From Eleginops maclovinus (lineage: Eukaryota; Chordata; Actinopteri; Perciformes; Eleginopidae), in contig NC_086367.1 of the NCBI RefSeq assembly GCF_036324505.1, positions 20,761,578 to 20,825,577 on the forward strand: a stretch of 64,000 nt of DNA, read 5' to 3'. Positions 63,089 through 64,000 of the stretch are shown here, in pieces (positions within the stretch are counted from its first letter, which is position 1; the number at the start of each line of letters is the position of its first letter). The translations under genes and the position numbers were made by a program. The notes under the pieces are model-generated. The model searched no databases. It saw nothing but the letters and a program-made list of their open reading frames with translations, and was not told the DNA's origin.

Positions 63089-64000
63089 AAAACTGAGTAA
63101 TTTTAAAATAATTGTTTTGCATGTGTAACCGCAACCGTGCACACGGCCTAAAGTTAGTTCTACTGATCAAATTTGCCCTTTTTCCTCAAATCTATCAAAC
63201 AGCAAAACTCCTCAGATTCAATGAGAAACACGACACAGTTGGCAGTCAACAAAAAGGATCAAGACAAGGATTTACTCCCAAGAGTATGATATTTATTTAT
63301 AAAGATCAGACACATTTAATACATACAAAGCAAGTAAAAGCAACAATTTAGGAGGAATTCATCAACAACAAGAATATTATTTAAAATGGTATCCAGCCTA
63401 GAAAAACTGACTAAACGAGTGCAGACAATTACTGTTGAGAGGGGAAACAAGCAGGTAAATCTAAAGATTACTCACCGCCGAATCCCAACTCCCAAGGCTG
63501 CCGCTCACGTCAGGGGGCTGGATCCGGGAGTGTGTCAGCTCATTGGATACAGATTTATACAGATAATAAAAACACATACTCTTGGGAGATTAGTAATTGG
63601 AACAACAATGTAAACAAAGGCATGAAAAACAAAGCACCGTTATAGAAAGGCCGCCATAAACCTTCACTTTATAGAAACTAAGAGCACTCATGTAGCCTAT
63701 CTCGGACAGCGCCTCACTAACCCACACAGTACCGCTGGTGTTGTTACCGTCATGGACAAAGCTACAGTCTGCTGGGGTAAGGTATAAAAGTCAACAACCA
63801 GAGCCTAACGTGCCACTACCTCGATGATTTATGGAGACTTACCGGAAACGTCTCGCTTGAACGGGTCAGAACTATCAGGTATCAGCTGTTTAAATATTGC
63901 TAAGTGAATGGAATGCGGAAGTGGGCGGTACCACATGTAATGAGATAAATGAACAATTAGCAGAATATTCTACTAAACCAGTCGTTTTAAAACAACAATT
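63089..64000. other. Flanking region downstream of the LTR element
   Basis: No gene supported. The only structure noted is a 14-bp perfect inverted repeat (CTCCCAAGAGTATG at 63275-63288 and its complement at 63575-63588). The short frames here match no family I know. Confidence 0.6.
63275..63588. repeat. Inverted repeat enclosing 314 bp
   Basis: CTCCCAAGAGTATG at 63275 and CATACTCTTGGGAG at 63575 are perfect complements, with weaker similarity on the inner side (ATATTTATTT against TGTTTTTATT). It may be the edge pair of a small unidentified element. Confidence 0.5.

Overview
The window is vertebrate nuclear DNA, almost certainly from a teleost fish. It shows AT-rich non-coding sequence, spliced genes with GT/AG introns, long (GT)n, (GAG)n and (GAT)n tracts, tRNA-headed SINEs, short hAT-like elements of kinds I know from percomorph fishes, and an LTR retrotransposon with a nested Harbinger DNA transposon. 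No prokaryotic features, rRNA genes, true tRNA genes or CRISPR arrays are visible.

Layout. Positions 1-8760 are intergenic and hold only repeats. The main gene, on the plus strand, is an AHNAK-family giant scaffold protein that I call ahnak2-like (9131-30850, seven coding exons). Six small exons encode an N-terminus beginning MCDCFH, a conserved block containing RPRPQGSSPV and one PDZ domain. A last exon of about 11.8 kb encodes thousands of residues of KMPKFGISMPKVKGPE-type repeats. That exon is broken as it stands by three single-base losses and by one near-perfect 288-nt tandem duplication that lengthens the sequence by 289 nt (3n+1). Everything between these lesions is open and conserved, so assembly error or very recent damage is more likely than an old pseudogene. 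A polyadenylation signal lies at 31735.

A small LBH-family transcription cofactor gene (lbh-like, 37449-41211, three coding exons, 110 aa, polyadenylation signal 42223) follows on the same strand. A possible 5' exon with a polyhistidine ORF lies at 33303-33537. Two of its splice donors sit directly against long microsatellites.

Positions 42246-57200 are intergenic: two fairly clear and several degenerate dispersed repeats, microsatellites, and no gene I can support.

Positions 57201-63084 are a complete LTR-to-LTR insertion on the minus strand: 980/979-bp LTRs that are almost identical, a TGAT target duplication, a primer-binding site and a polypurine tract. Inside are a Gag resembling the PNMA (paraneoplastic antigen) family and the C-terminal tail of a Ty3/gypsy polyprotein. 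Protease, reverse transcriptase, RNase H and the integrase core are missing. The Gag is split by a 1643-bp PIF/Harbinger-type element (59996-61638) carrying a Myb/SANT-like gene and a truncated transposase. The last 0.9 kb holds nothing recognisable except a 14-bp inverted repeat.

The two host genes do not form a pathway that I can show; they are simply neighbours. The most notable features are the PNMA-like, recently inserted but pol-less retroelement with its nested transposon, the frame-breaking lesions in the giant exon, and the microsatellite-bound splice sites of the lbh-like gene.
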